A stretch of DNA of 64,000 nucleotides from Juglans regia (GCF_001411555.2 NC_049905.1:14074586-14138585); one strand, 5' to 3'. Counted from the first letter of the stretch, positions 24,683 to 37,379 are shown. Notes: a model not told the origin generated them from the letters alone. Numbers and translations are program-made.

Positions 24683-26583
24683 TAATTAGCTTTTTCTTAA
24701 TGGATAGTTTTAAGGGTGTTTTTAAACTTAGGATAGGAAGATCTTTGTTACAAGATTTTGGTTTATTCATGAGTTTTGGAACTTGAAAGAATTGCAACCA
24801 AAATAAGACAAATGGCCTATGTAGGTTTTGGCCATAGTGAGTTTTTCATAGTTATGATTGGTTTTAAATTTTTCTGAGTTGAGATTTGAGTTTGGGAAAA
24901 AATTTACATGAAGAATGTAAATTTTGGTAATTTTTTGGAATTAGGATATCAAATCCTTAAGTTAGGGGGTAAAATGGTCATTTGCCCACATGTAAAGGGT
25001 AAAATGGTAATTTTACTCTAAGTTGTCTCTTTTCACATTTCTAATTGTTAGTAATTAATTTCTAACTTTTAGAATAATCTTTTACAGTTCCTCGTGTTTC
25101 GCGCTTTATTCTAGTAGAACGCGACGATCGAGGTAAGTTAGCTTTTAACTTACTATCAGTTTAATGTGTATGAGTGATAAGTAAGTGAACTAAATTGTAT
25201 GTATGCATGTTATCATATGTGCCATGCCAAGTCATTACATATTTATCTGTTACACAGAATTTTATTCTGTCATGAATTATTCATCTATTACACAAGATAT
25301 TCTGTCACATATTGCAAGTATGTCATGTTAAGTTAAATATGACATCTGTTACATGTATTTCATGTCACGTAATATTCACTATCACATGTTACACCATGTT
25401 ATGAAATGTTGTCTGTTATATGGTATGCTATGTTACGAAATGTTGCATGTTACATGTATGCCATGTTATGAAATGTATTCTGTTACATTTATGTCTTGAA
25501 GTATGTCATGTCTGTCATCTTATGTTCATGTCATGTTATGCTACGTCAGGACTTTTGTCTTTTATGTCATGATCATGTTACNNNNNNNNNNNNNNNNNNN
25601 NNNNNNNNNNNNNNNNNNNNNNNNNNNNNNNNNNNNNNNNNNNNNNNNNNNNNNNNNNNNNNNNNNNNNNNNNNNNNNNNNGCTTTTTCTTAATGGATAG
25701 TTTTAAGGGTGTTTTTAAACTTAGGATAGGAAGATCTTTGTTACAAGATTTTGGTTTATTCATGAGTTTTGGAACTGGAAAGAATTGCAACCAAAATAAG
25801 ACAAATGGCCTATGTAGGTTTCGGCCATAGTGAGTTTTTCATAGTTGTGATTGGTTTTAAATTTTTCTGAGTTGAGATTTGAGTTTGGGACAAAATTTAC
25901 ATGAGGAATGTAAATTTTGTTAATTTTTTGGAATTAGGATATCAAATCCTTAAGTTAGGGGGTAAAATAGTCATTTGCCCACATGTAGAAGGTAAAATGG
26001 TAATTTTACTCTAAGTTGTCTCTTTGCACATTTCTAATTCTTAGTAATTAATTTCTAACTTTTAGAATAACCTTTTACAGTTTCTCGTGTTTCGCACTTT
26101 TTTGTAGTAGAACGCGACGATCGAGGTAAGTTAGCTTTTAACTTACTATCAGTTTAATGTGTATGAGTGATAAGTAAGGGAACTAAATTGTATGTATGCA
26201 TGTTATCATATGTGCCATGCCAAGTCATTACATATTTATCTGTTACACAGAATTTATTCTGTCATGAATTATTCATCTGTTACAAAAGATATTCTGTCAC
26301 GTATTCCTATACATTGCAAGCATGTCATATTAAGTTAAGTATGCCATCTGTTACATGTATTTCATGTCATGTAGGATTCACTGTCACATGTTACATCATG
26401 TTATGAAATGTTGTCTGTTATATGGTATGCCATGTTACGAAATGTTGCATGTTACATGTATGCCATGTTATGAAATGTATTCTGTTACATTTATGTCTTG
26501 AAGTATGTCATGTCTGTCATCTTATGTTCATGTCACGTTATGCTACGTCAAGATTTCTATCTTTTATGTCACGTTCATGTTAC
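24683..26583 (+). repeat. LTR segment present twice around the assembly gap
   Basis: 24683-25581 and 25682 to about 26583 both align to the 5' LTR segment at about 17551-18455, in the same orientation, separated only by N. The second copy differs from the 5' LTR more often than the first does over its initial ~450 bp. An unresolved contig overlap or haplotype join explains this best; a genuine partial LTR duplication is the alternative. Confidence 0.8.
25582..25681. other. Assembly gap (100 N)
   Basis: Exactly 100 unknown bases, a conventional placeholder size rather than a measured length. Confidence 0.99.
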
Positions 26584-29112
26584 GTCACGTTACGAAATGT
26601 GATGTCTGCCAGTTAAGTCATTCATGTCAATCACGACCCTAAGCGCTAGGATGGGGTAATATCCTAGTGGAACTCCTTTGTTCACGCTGGAGTGTCTAAA
26701 TAGGTGTGAAATTCCCGGGGTTGACGAAGTACAGTCAACAGGTTGCGAATGGGGCCTAATTAGCTGGTCACCGGAGCGCGCCAGGCACTAACGCCGATGG
26801 TGCCACACATTATGTTACGTGTGTCCACAACAAGTGTGGCACAAACAAATAAGTCATGGGGCCACAACAACTGTGGAGCATGAAGTATGGGGCCACAACA
26901 ACTGTGGAGCATACACTACGTGAGACACAACAATTGTGACACGTAGAATACGTGGGGCCACAACAATTGTGGAGTACGTATTAACGCACTCACAGCTGGT
27001 ATAGACACCTGTGATGTGATGCGGTAATCGGCAGGGACACACGGCTCAAGGGGACCTGTGTAGCACCCATATGGTCACTTTAATGATTAAGTCTATTGAA
27101 TAAGATTCCAAGTTCAAGTTCAAGTCATGTTTCACGTTATGTTATGTTTAAGTTTACGTTCACGCAATCATGGTAATCCCATGAGACAAGAATATGTTCC
27201 AAGTTCATGTTATGTTATGTTCACGTTTACGTTATGTTCCAAGTTCACATTTATGTTATGTCATGCTCAAGTTCATGTTCAAATTATGCATGTTCACGTT
27301 CATGTTATGTTTTAAGTCCATGTTATATTTCAAGTTCACGTTCATGCTATGTTTCAAGTCACGTTCATGCTAAGCTTCAGTTTCAGTTTAAGTTATGCCA
27401 GTTATGTTATGTTGTATGTCAAGTTATGCTATGATTACTTATGATTTGATTATGCATTCATGCTTTTACTGCCATGCATGCATCATTAACCTGTGTGGAA
27501 GTTTTCTGTTAACTTGCTGAGATTTGTAATCAAATCTCACTATGGTAGTCCCAACTACCATTCCCCCCGAATGGTAGATTTTGTTATAGGATCTGAAGGA
27601 GAACCGGGAATCGACCAACTGGAAACGGCCGACTAAGCGACGGTGCGACGTAGATGGTATTACAATAGTTACCTCAGATTACTACTTGTATTTGTGGAGT
27701 TCAATCTCCAGCACTCTTTTGATCACAACCTTATGGACTATTATTGTGATCTTAGTTGTTTAGTATGTCGTTAAGTATGGAGTATGTTTTAAGTATTTGG
27801 GATATTTTAGTTTGGTGCATAGTATTGCTAAAGAAAAAAATTACCCGCTGCGAATATTGCATCTTATATGTCATGAACGGGGGCAGGTAACCTTGTGTTG
27901 CATGTCTCGACACTTCAAATGTCCGTCCGATCCCAAGCGGAATTTGGGGGCGTCATAGAGGGCATCAAGTCTGGGCGCCGTGGTTGCCTCTGATTTTGAA
28001 TTTATTTTTGGTAACTAATCCTTCCTTCCCTTCGGTTTGTCTATCGCACACACACACACTGCTTGGTTGGCCGTGCATCACACTTAGACAGTATTTCTTC
28101 TATGCGCAGACCATTAGCATTTTCAGTAGAAGAATTTTTGACATTTATTTTTGAGTTGATGTTTTAATTGTTGAAGCAGTGGAGTGTGTTGGAATTATGG
28201 ATGTTGAGGAGTATAATTTTGGGTGTTTTGTGAGTCGGTTTTTGAAGTATTATTTGAGACTTTTTGGTGTAAAATGATGGGTGTTTTGGAACTAGTTGTA
28301 TTGAACTTTTGTGCAAGTTTTGAATTGTTGAATGATTAGAGTATTGATGTGTGCACTGAAATTGTTTTATTCGAAGGTTGGAAGTGAAGTTTGGGTTGGA
28401 TTATGTTTTAATTATTGGAGTTGATGTGGTTGGTTTTGGAATAATTATAGTTGGTTGGTGTTAATAGAAAGTGGTGGCTGTTTTGGGTTTTAAATGCGAA
28501 TGATTTGAAGAGAGAGTTGTTCGGGTTTAATTGTTAGATAGTTATGGAGCTGTGAATGGACTATTTTGATTTATTACTCAATAAATAGCAGCCTACTAGA
28601 TTGGTTATTAAATGTTGGATATATGTTCTTTTTGTTTAGGTGGTGTTACTATTAGAGTTCCGGCTCAAGGTGTTGATAATACGAAGAAGTCAGGTAAGCG
28701 GGGTTCATATACTAGTTTTGCATAAAATAAATAAAAGGAGGTTGACTTTGAGAATAAATGTGTTTATTTTCTTTTTGAAAGAGATGATCTGAAAACAACC
28801 TCAGATGTTTATTCTGCATATGCATTAATTCTATATAAGAGAAAGTGTTTTTCTGTCATGACTGGTGCAGACATGAGCTAGTTTTGTGCACTTTATTTTC
28901 GAACTATGTAAAAGAGCGAATATGAAAATCTAGAAGTTTTGTTATGAACAAATGAGAATATTTTGTTTATGTTTATCTCGAACATGTGAAATGATCTGAA
29001 GCTTTTCAGTATTTTGTTTTGAAATGATGTATCAACTGAGAACCTTGGCATGAAATTTTGATTCTGTATATGATTGTAATCGGATTTTCGATGAAATCTG
29101 TTCTGTTTCTGT

Positions 29113-29350
29113 TAAGGCCCAGCCACGGGTATAATGGTGGTTTATAACCCTACTACGGGGGTGAAACATGGTATACGGCCCAACCACGGGTATAATGGTG
29201 GTTTATAACCCTACCACGGGGGTGGAACATGGAAAATGGCCCAGCCACGGGTATAATGGTGGTTTATAACCCTACCACGGGGGTGAAACATGGAAAATGA
29301 CCCAGCCACGGGTATAATGGTGGTTTATAACCCAACCACGGGGGTTAAGC
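29113..29350 (+). repeat. Four-copy 60-bp tandem repeat in the family-B LTR
   Basis: Units start at about 29116, 29175, 29236 and 29296 with the core GGCCCAGCCACGGGTATAAT followed by GGTGGTTTATAACCC and YACGGGGGTGAAACATGG. Each unit can fold GGGTATAA against TTATAACCC with a single bulge. Confidence 0.85.
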
Positions 29351-30022
29351 ACGGTATTGTCCCATGTGATACTAAACGATGATATGATTATAATGTTTCA
29401 GTTTCGAAATGCCAACGGATTTTCTTTTTGGAATAAGTTTGTTTTTTTGGAAACTTTGCTCTAATGCTTTTGTACAAAGTTTCGTTTTTGCATTCTGAAA
29501 GTAAATGTTTTGTTCTGCTTATCAAATGTTATAAATGCTCATGTTTACATGCTAGTATATGCTCTCTGCTTGCTGAGTTGTTGATAACTCACCCCGTTAA
29601 TCTTCATAATATTTCAGATGACATCGATGGTTCAGCTGAGGATCAGTATTAGAGTCTATGGAGAAGATTAGCAGTGATTTGTTATTGGGTATCTCATGAT
29701 ATTAGTGTTGGTGTTGGAGGTTAATTATTTTTCTTAAGTTTGCTTCAATGGATTTAGACGGTTTATGGAGACTTATGTTAATGTTATATTATTTCTAGTT
29801 GTTATTTGAGACATGAAGAAGAGTTGATTTTATTTGGGTTGTTGGATTGAATATTGGATAAATGAGTTTATATGGTTTATTTAATTGAAATATTTACGTT
29901 TGATTTGAGGTTTGGGAAAATATATATTCTTGAATTTGGAAGTACTCTAGCCTTGTTAGAGTTGATTATCAGGTTTTATGAGCTAACTCTCCGAACCCTC
30001 GGGGACGGGGCGTTGCAAATCT

Positions 30023-31018
30023 TGTCCCGTCAAACAAGGGCAATCAATGAGACCTCATGTCGGACAACTTTGTCAAGTAGACTTGGTTGGCGTCCTAGAC
30101 ACCTCTGGCTGTCTCCCTTTATTCAGACTTGGCTCGCGTCCAAGCACCTCTCGCTCTCTTCCTTTTCTCTGGTCTTTTTTTTTCTTTGTCCGTTTTTCTT
30201 TTAAAATAGGACGAAATGCTGATATATTGTTCTCCAGATCAGCCCGACGACCACCATGCGTCCCACCGCAAGATTCGCAAAGTGCCGATCCTTCAGACGG
30301 GTAAAGAATCTCGTCAAACGGAGCAACGCGTGAGCCAAGTGCATGGTCCAAAGTGTGTGCGCAACCTCCATGCGCCACCGCAATGGGAGCTCTACTGCCA
30401 CCACGCATGACATTTTTGGGACCAGGGCCATCAGTTTCTTTAGACTCAACTGTCCGTTGTACTTCAAGGGTGGCACATGTCCCTCACACGCCACCACAGT
30501 CCCTGTGTTTGCTTTTTTTATTTCCTCTAAGGTTGAAAATGCAGATCTACAACTTTCCAAGCTGTATTTTGTTATTTTCTCATCTATCATTTACGTTTTC
30601 TGTTAGTTCCTTTGTTTTAGGTTAATAATAGAAAAGAAATAATCTCTTGGATATTTTGACCATAGTGTGAAAATCTTCTCCTCCTCAGGAGGGTGAGGTT
30701 TGAAATCTCTGTTTTAGGTAGAGTGTGGCCTCTCAGACGGTTTGTTTGTAGAGGGTTCTAGAAGTTAAGACCATACTAGTCACAAATGAATTTATGTACT
30801 GCTAGAGCCTCAACCATCAATAGTTAGCTTGTAATCCAGATTTTTCCCTATATGTATTAGTGACAGTTGTAACTTAACTTTCATGAATGAATACAGTCTA
30901 TTTTCCATGAAAAAAAAATGAGACTTCACATCAAACTAAACTAATATCTATAACTGGGCACTATTTCTTCATCAGAAAGTTATAACCGCTCATATGATTA
31001 GTAATAGGAAAAATATTG
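30023..31018. other. Spacer of uncertain origin
   Basis: No gene that I can support. 30300-30520 has open frames on both strands with no recognisable domain. Positions 30601-30909 (TGTTAG... to ...CTATTTTCCA, with a CAGTCTATTTT-type end followed by A8) look loosely like a Copia-type LTR or another retroelement 3' end, but no TSD or partner is visible. Confidence 0.35.
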
Positions 31019-31345
31019 GGAGCAACCACTGTTGGTAGCAGCTATTTTTGCACACCCTACGTGGGATCATCTAAACCACACATCTCTTAAATTCAAAATT
31101 AGAGAGAGACAATGAGAAAGAGTGGAGATGAGAGAGAGACTGAGATGAGAGAGAGAGCGGAGATGAGAGAGAGAGTGAGATGATAGAGAGTCGATGAGGG
31201 ATGAGAGAGATCTGATGAGAGAGAGAGTCAAGGAGAGAGAGAGACTGGTGCATTTTGCACCAAAAAACAAACAACAGAATGAGAAGCAGCCACGTAGTGT
31301 GTGCAATGTGTGCACTGCTACAGTGGCTGCTCGGTAGCACTACTC
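31019..31345. mobile_element. MITE-like element with a GA-rich core
   Basis: Imperfect terminal inverted repeats of about 55-70 bp: GGGAGCAACCACTG...GCACACCCTACGTGG on the left against the complement of CCACGTAGTGTGTGC...CAGTGGCTGCTCGG on the right. The core (31095-31245) is a low-complexity GAGA/GATGAGA tract. There is no coding sequence. I could not find a convincing target-site duplication, so the superfamily is open. Confidence 0.6.
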
Positions 31346-32193
31346 ATATATTATATATGCCATGGATCATGAACTGGCAAACACAAAGATTTGCCGAGGG
31401 CTAATGTAGCAAATTAATAGTGGGAGCAGTTGGCAGTATTTTTTATTTATTTTTTATTCTAGCGGTAGGAAGCGCCGTATAATCTTTTTAAAAAAGATGG
31501 AGGTTTACTATTAAACAATTAATTATTTTATATTGTAGATCTCGTATTTTTTTACTTTATTCAAAAGGATTGCGCTGCGCTTGTATATTCCACGACTGCA
31601 ACTATCATTTTTCTATATTTTATATACACTCCATTGTTCAAAGGTAGAAATCTTATAATATTATGAGTTAATTCTACGTTTATCATGTTCAACATCTGTT
31701 TTTATTCCTTTTATAAATCTATCTATTTTAATTATTTGCTGAAAACGAGACTCTTTAAAGGTTAAAGCCGGACTAGTCTACCCTCCCCCCATTGTTTGGC
31801 CCGTCGTTCTCCGTATTTGGGGATTACATTACTAGTTTGCCTACTTGGTCAATGGATCGACATTCGACCTTGTACGAATACATCATTAGACGTTTAATTT
31901 TAAAGGAATATAGCTTCAAAGACATTTCATACGTTGAACTTCTCAAGCCTAGCTGGTGAAGATCTCACAAACCTCATCGCCTCTCTACAGACTGCCTCAC
32001 TCTCTGCCTTGCCTCTCTGCTCTACTCTCGTCTCTGCCTCTCCTCTCTGTCTCGAACTCTCGCCTCTCTGTCTTGCTTGTCTGCCCCGCTCTCGTCTATG
32101 CCTCTCGTCTTTGTCTAGGACTCTTGCCTTTCTTCCTCGCCTCTCTGCCTCACTCTCTGCCTTACCAGTCATCGCCTCGCCTCTCTTCCTAGC
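31346..32193. other. AT-rich spacer ending in a CT-rich low-complexity tract
   Basis: 31346-31920 is AT-rich with no feature. 31970-32190 consists of degenerate CTCTCTGCCT/CTCGYCTCTGCC repeats. The CRM-like outer element begins directly after it. Confidence 0.5.
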
Positions 32194-32198
32194 TGCAT

Positions 32199-33020
32199 TG
32201 ATAGGAACCAAGGTGGGCCTACTCTTAAAGATCCTTTGTAAGTTTCAGATGGGCTAATTACAAGATCAAGGGCCAATAAGATCAAGGAAGCAATGCAAGG
32301 ATTGGTGCAATCAACTTGGGATGAAGCCAGCAAGAGCCCAACACTCAAGATGGGTCTGAAAGAAGAAGAACCAGTTTTGATCCACTTGATTCAAGCTGTG
32401 GAAGACATGACTTAGAGATATGGTCTATTGTTATTGGAGGCTTCCAATTTGGTTAAATGATTTATTCTATTAGTTTAGAATAAGTTGGCTTGAAGAAGTT
32501 TGGCCCACATGTCTTATTTCTTATGAACTAAGTTTTTTGGGAAGGCCTTGTATTTTGGCCAATGGCTTATTTGGAAAGTTACTTTTTAGGAACTAGGGTT
32601 TCATCAATTTATTGTAGGGGTTACTGTAGCTGGTACTGTTCATCAAGGGTCATTTTGGGTAAAATGGGTTTTATTTTGGCTAGGATTTTCATTAGATTTG
32701 GGTTTAAAAACTCTTTGTATCCTCATTTGAAGGGTTAGACAATATTGAATTTTATTTGTGAGTTGAGTTTCTCCTCTTGTTCTTGATTGAACTCTTGAAC
32801 TTATCAAAGGTTAATCACAACTTTTGTGGCGTTCCTCCTTTGTAATCTGGGTTCTTGAGACGGGTTCTTCAACGGGTCTAGATTTTAATATAATCTAGGT
32901 TCTTGAAACAAGTTCTCATCGGGTCTAGGTTCTCCATCTGTTGACATGATTTTGACTTTCCTGGGGAGTTTTCAAATTGATTGTGGGTTCAAGGGAATTC
33001 TTTCCCACGGGTTCATATCA
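32199..33020 (+). repeat. 5' LTR of the outer CRM-like element
   Basis: 822 bp, TGATAGG...TATCA. It includes the pol tail up to TGA-CTTAG at about 32411 and lacks the short CTGTAGCC-type repeat seen in other copies near 32632. Confidence 0.92.
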
Positions 33021-33022
33021 TT

Positions 33023-33034
33023 TGGTATCAGAGC
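33023..33034 (+). promoter_or_regulatory. Primer-binding site (tRNA-iMet), outer element
   Basis: TGGTATCAGAGC, two bases after the LTR end; a perfect match. Confidence 0.93.
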
Positions 33035-33769
33035 AAGGTTTCCAATCAGGTTTGATTCTATCTTTTATTTCTTACATATTTAATTCTAGGGCTCAATTGT
33101 TCTAGGATTGATTACACAAAAAAAAAATAGTGGTGGCTGGCAGATTTCTTCACTATTGTTAGGGTTGCTGAAATTCATTGTTCTAGGGTTTGTGTTGGCT
33201 GAAATCTCTTGTTCTAGGGGCTGCCGTATATCAATTGCCCTAGGGTTTTTGAGTTATTGTTGGGGATTTCTCAACTACTTATTCTTGATTGTGATCAAAT
33301 CAATTGGTGTAAAGAAAAGAAGAGAAAAAAAAAAAAAAAAAAAAATCGTGAAAAAAAGAAAAAAAAAATTCGAGATTTTTTCTTGAGCCTTATCATCAAA
33401 GGGGGTGCATACATTATTCTAGTTGGTATCTTCTCTTATAGTTACTGTTTCATTCGTATAATTTCCTTGATTCACATACCTTTTTTTTTTTCATTCCTTC
33501 CGTGTTTCTCTTGTTCTTATTTCTTGGACCTAATTACTAGTTGGGATAAAACAAGGTTGCTTTGTCTTGATTGAGTCAATTAGTTCTTAAAGAACTTGAG
33601 TGGGAAAACTGTTGAGGTAAAAGGCAAGAGAGTGTGAGGCTATTATCGGAAAAAAGCCAATTAAGAGTGAAACACGAGTGGAGTGTCATTATTCGAGTGT
33701 AAACACATAAGGGAGTGTGTGAGGTTTACTTTTTTTTGCCGCTAACGTTCTTTTGTGTAGCACCTGATA

Positions 33770-34451
33770 ATGTCTCATCAGAGTAGCGCATCACCAAGGG
33801 GGAGAGCAGATAACTCATCCTTTGTGTTGCAAGTCATGCACCACAGTTTGAGCGGTTGAACTTGGTGTTGGGTGAAGTGAGGGATAGGATGGATCATCAA
33901 GAAGCAGCGATTAGAAATCTACAAGGTGGGAGGGATAGGAGGCGATGTGAGCATAGAGTTGAAAATCAATATGAGAATGAAGGAGATGGTGAGGATGAGG
34001 AAGACTTAGCATCTGACATTGTTGGGTTGGGTAGAAATAGAAGAGTTAGGCATGAAAGAGGACTTGAGGGGAATCTAAGGGGTCGGGATGGTGTAGATAG
34101 AGACCTTGTTAGCATCAAAATGAAAATACCATCTTTCCAAGGTAGAACTGACCCTGAGGTTTATCTAGAGTGGGAGAAAAAAATTGAGTTCGTGTTTGAT
34201 TGCCATAATTACTCTAAGGAGAAGAAAGTGAAGTTGGCGGTAATTGAGTTAACTGATTATGCTATTATTTGGTGGGATCAATTAGTGACCAATAGGAGAA
34301 TGAATTATGAGAGGCCTATATAGGCATGGGGAGAGTTGAAAACTCTCATGAGGCGGAGATTTGTTCCTACCCATTACTACAGAGACCTTTACTAGAAATT
34401 ACAAAATCTTACACAGGGTCTAGTTGTGTGGAGGATTACCATAAGGAGATG
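33770..34451 (+). pseudogene. 5' part of gag, outer element
   Basis: Starts at the family's usual ATG (MSHQSSASPRGRADNSSF). A one-base deletion near 33841 shifts the frame; it continues as NLVLGEVRDRMDHQEAAIRN to AIIWWDQLVTNRR. GAG to TAG at 34321 gives a stop. It is cut off at 34451 by the inverted relative. Leader 33035-33769 contains an A-rich tract (33325-33370). Confidence 0.85.
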
Positions 34452-35171
34452 TGATATGAACCCGCGAGAATGGAATCCCTTGAACCCACATTCAATTTGA
34501 AAACTCCCCAAGAAAGCCAAAATCAAGTCAATAGATGGAGAACCTAGACCCGAAGAGAACTCGTTTCAAGAACCTAGATTATATCAAAATCTAGACCCGT
34601 TGAAGAACCCGTCTCAAGAACCCAGATTACAAAGGAGGAACGCCACAAAGGTTGTGATTTACCTTTGATAAGTTCAAAAGTTCAATTAAGAATAAGAGGA
34701 GATAAACTCAACTCACAATGAAAAAATTCATCAAATTTCATAAACTTCTGAAAATGAGGCTACAAAGAGTATTTTAACCAAAACCTAATTAAAACCCTAG
34801 CTAAAATAAAGTCCATTTTACCCAAAATGCCCCTGGATGAACAGTGTCACGGCTACAGTGTCGCTACAGTACCTCTTGAAACCCTAGTTCAATAAAATAA
34901 TAACTTTTCCAACATGCCCTTGCATTGGCCCCCTTAAATCCTTCCCATAATAATCCCAATTATTCTAAACTAATAAATAAGTCATTTAAATGAATTAAAT
35001 AAATTGAAAGCCTTCAAGTGCCCAAAGCCTTTAAGTCATGTTGTTGCCCTTTCCATAGCTTATCAAATGAATCAAAACTGAATCTTCATCCTTTAAGCCC
35101 TTGAACTTGTAATTGACTCATTTGGAACTTGCAACCTATCTTTAAGACTAGTCCCATCTTGGTTCCCATCA
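34452..35171 (-). repeat. 3' LTR of the inverted derivative
   Basis: 720 bp; TGATATGAACCCGCG...TTGGTTCCCATCA on plus. It is recognisably the same family, but with many substitutions and deletions. Confidence 0.82.
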
Positions 35172-35478
35172 TTCCCCCACTCCTCAAAAGGATTCGACCT
35201 CAAATCTCCACCTAGATCAAATGGAAAAATGTTAGTAACATTATCATTAATTTCATATAGATTATCATTAATTTGTTCAATAATTTGAAAAAATCCATCC
35301 AAGCTACTCCTGTCGTCAACAGGTAAAGGCATTAAATCTAAATGAGTAAATGGATTAAGTCTATAAACAATTTCAAAAGGAGAATATAAAGTGGTAGTAT
35401 GCATGGTCCTATTATATGCAAGCTCTATAAATCCATCCATAACCACAAAAATAGAATCTCTACTCCTTTCTTTCCTAG
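35172..35478 (-). pseudogene. Integrase C-terminal remnant, inverted derivative
   Basis: Reading downwards from 35478: SIFVVMDGF joins directly to [21 protein letters not shown], deleting the catalytic core between them. SSLDG then joins directly to FFQIIEQINDN, deleting the GDWVWVHMRKERF region. It ends with the pol tail running into the LTR. Both joins keep the reading frame. Confidence 0.8.
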
Positions 35479-37379
35479 TGTAATACCCAGCTCCTTCTTC
35501 TTACGTACGCTTCTCTCCTTCTGACGTATGTTTCGTCTTGATGACGTAAGCAAATCCTGAAGGCAGAGATTATGTGATCATCTGCCTTTCTCACTAGCAA
35601 CTGCGAGCCGCGTCATGCATGCCGAACCATGGTAGCGTGTCTTGAAAGATATCGTGTGACTTCTAGGGCACGCCCAGTGTTTTAAATATGCTGGAAATAT
35701 TTATAAGGAGTATTTCCATCATTGTTGAATTAATATTTGATCTTAAATACGACAATCATAATATTATTGAAGAGCTCCAAAAATATTATAATTGCCGAAA
35801 ATCATTTTAATCTTATTATTAAAATGATTTCAATTATTTAAGATATTATGAGATTTAAATTATGTTGAGAACTTTTATTAATTAAATGGTTTAACCCTTT
35901 TAAATATGTTAAGTGAGACTTCATCATTCTATTAATGATGAAGAATATTATTTTATAAACTAAAGTTAGTTTAAAATAATATTTACCTTAATTCCTCTAA
36001 GTGCTTTTAATTAAGTTAATGTTTTACGCATCTTCAAATCAGTGTTTTAATTCTTCGTCATTAGATCGTTATGTAGATCCCCAGACGAAAGGACTGGGTT
36101 AAATACCCAGACCCCCTCTCTTTTCCCTCTCATTTCCCCATAACCCTCTCTATCCTCCCTCTCTCCTTGGGCGTACGCTGTACGCAGACCCACCCCACGC
36201 CGAACGGCTTAAGGCCTCAGCCCGGCGCCGCTGTGCGTCGCCCTTCCTCACCGCCAGCACCAATGGCTTGCTCTCCCTCCGGCAATTCCATCTATGCCGA
36301 ACTCTCCCCCTCACGCTCTCCCTTTCTCCATTTCGGGACTGCACAGCCCGTATGGGCTTAGTGCGCGTAGCGCCGCCCTCCAACACCACCACTCCCTCGA
36401 CAGCTTCCTCTACCACCGGCCACCACTCCCCAGTGAGCTTGGCCTCTATTATGCAGCCACCTCCCCTCCGTCGCACACACGCACGCGCAAGGAGACCCAC
36501 GCACGGCTTCACCGTGCGCGGCCCCTAGCGTCGCCGTGCGCAGCACCCACAGCCACCTAGCAACACCATGACTCCTCCCCGAGCTCCTCCATGTGAACCA
36601 TGTCCAGAAACCCCTCCTCTACCTCACGGCTTCTCCCCCTCTCAAGCACGGGTTGCACGCTGTGCACCATCATGCACCGCCACCCATGGCTAATGACCGC
36701 CATGTCCAGCCTCCTCAAGCCGCCACCAAGCCAACCCGACCTCCATTGGCCCCGATCTGCCACCCACGAGAGCACACTCTCTCTCTCACTCTCCCACGGC
36801 TTCTCCTCCACGGTATGGCCAGATCCGCCACCGTGGCGCCACCTCAACGCCACCACGAGATTCACCGCACCTCCCTTAGCTAAGCTCTAGGCCCAAACCA
36901 TCACTTTATGTGGTGGGTAACCACTGAACGTGATGGACAGTCACTGTGCGTGATTGACCGCCACTGTACATGGCTAGATCCGCCATGTTATGCCCCTTGC
37001 CATCATCACAAGGCCATCACGAGCCTTTCCAAGACCACACCTAGCTATCCAAACACCTAAACAGTCACCGTACATGAGTTAGCCGCCACGTACGACTATT
37101 CCGACATCATCGGCTATGACGGTCAACGAGCAACGCATGGGTTATCCCGTCGATGGTATAACCCTCTATCCCTTGTTAATTATGTTAGATATTGATTAGT
37201 TGACTGGGTTGTGGACTGTGCTATTAGTATTTGTGAAGTTGTGGCATTGTGATGAAGTGTTGGGCATTCGGTGTAGTGAAGTGTTGGGCTTATCTGTGTT
37301 GTATGGAGGTGCATTGTGCCTTGTAGTGTACTGTGATGTGTTGGGTGTAGATGGGAAGTGTTGTGGACTGTGCCATGTA

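Larger units (their letters stand above)
15272..27957 (+). mobile_element. Del/Tekay-like Ty3/gypsy element with giant LTRs, non-autonomous
   Basis: Bounded by a perfect TSD GAGGG (15267-15271 and 27958-27962). Structure: 5' LTR 15272-19872 (4,601 bp), PBS, 2,533 bp of internal sequence with a ruined gag and no recognisable RT or integrase, PPT, and a 3' LTR 22406-27957 containing an assembly gap. The zinc knuckle and the PPT context (CGAGGACGAAAT...AGGAGGGGAGGA|TGTAAC) are typical of Del/Tekay chromoviruses; that clade call is from memory. In the first ~1.5 kb the two LTRs differ at only about eight positions by eye, suggesting a young insertion of a long-dead, trans-mobilised family. Confidence 0.88.
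22406..27957 (+). repeat. 3' LTR of the Tekay-like element, with gap and repeated segment
   Basis: Starts identically to the 5' LTR and ends GGGGGCGTCATA, where the 5' LTR has GTCACA (terminal CA changed to TA). It is 5,552 bp as assembled. Subtracting the 100-N gap and the ~0.9 kb repeated across it gives about 4.55 kb, matching the 4.6-kb 5' LTR given small deletions (about 27 bp near 27860; another near 27275). The TSD at its end shows this is the true right border. Confidence 0.85.
14830..30017 (+). mobile_element. Family-B solo LTR (plus), split by the Tekay-like element
   Basis: Starts TGTGATAACCGG and ends CGGGGACGGGGCGTTGCA, with a perfect TSD AATCT at 14825-14829 and 30018-30022. 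Without the nested element it is 2,502 bp (14830-15271 plus 27958-30017). It contains a pyrimidine-rich leader-like part (14900-15110), a GGTAAGCGGGGTTC motif at about 28693, a four-copy 60-bp tandem repeat (29113-29350) and a GAGTT...AACTC hairpin (about 29575-29590). No PBS, gag or pol belongs to it, hence a solo LTR. Confidence 0.85.

Noticed and set aside
29113..29350. Regularly spaced repeats that could suggest a CRISPR array
   Set aside because: Whole 60-bp units repeat without unique spacers, in a plant LTR; a minisatellite explains it.
30601..30909. Possible solo Copia-type LTR (TGTTAG start, CAGTCTATTTTCCA end)
   Set aside because: No target-site duplication, the 3' end lacks the expected inverted terminal word, and there is no partner copy in the window.
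36150..36890. GC-rich open frames on both strands (Pro/Ser/Arg rich)
   Set aside because: Overlapping frames on both strands from a GC-rich leader-like block; no domain and no consistent start.
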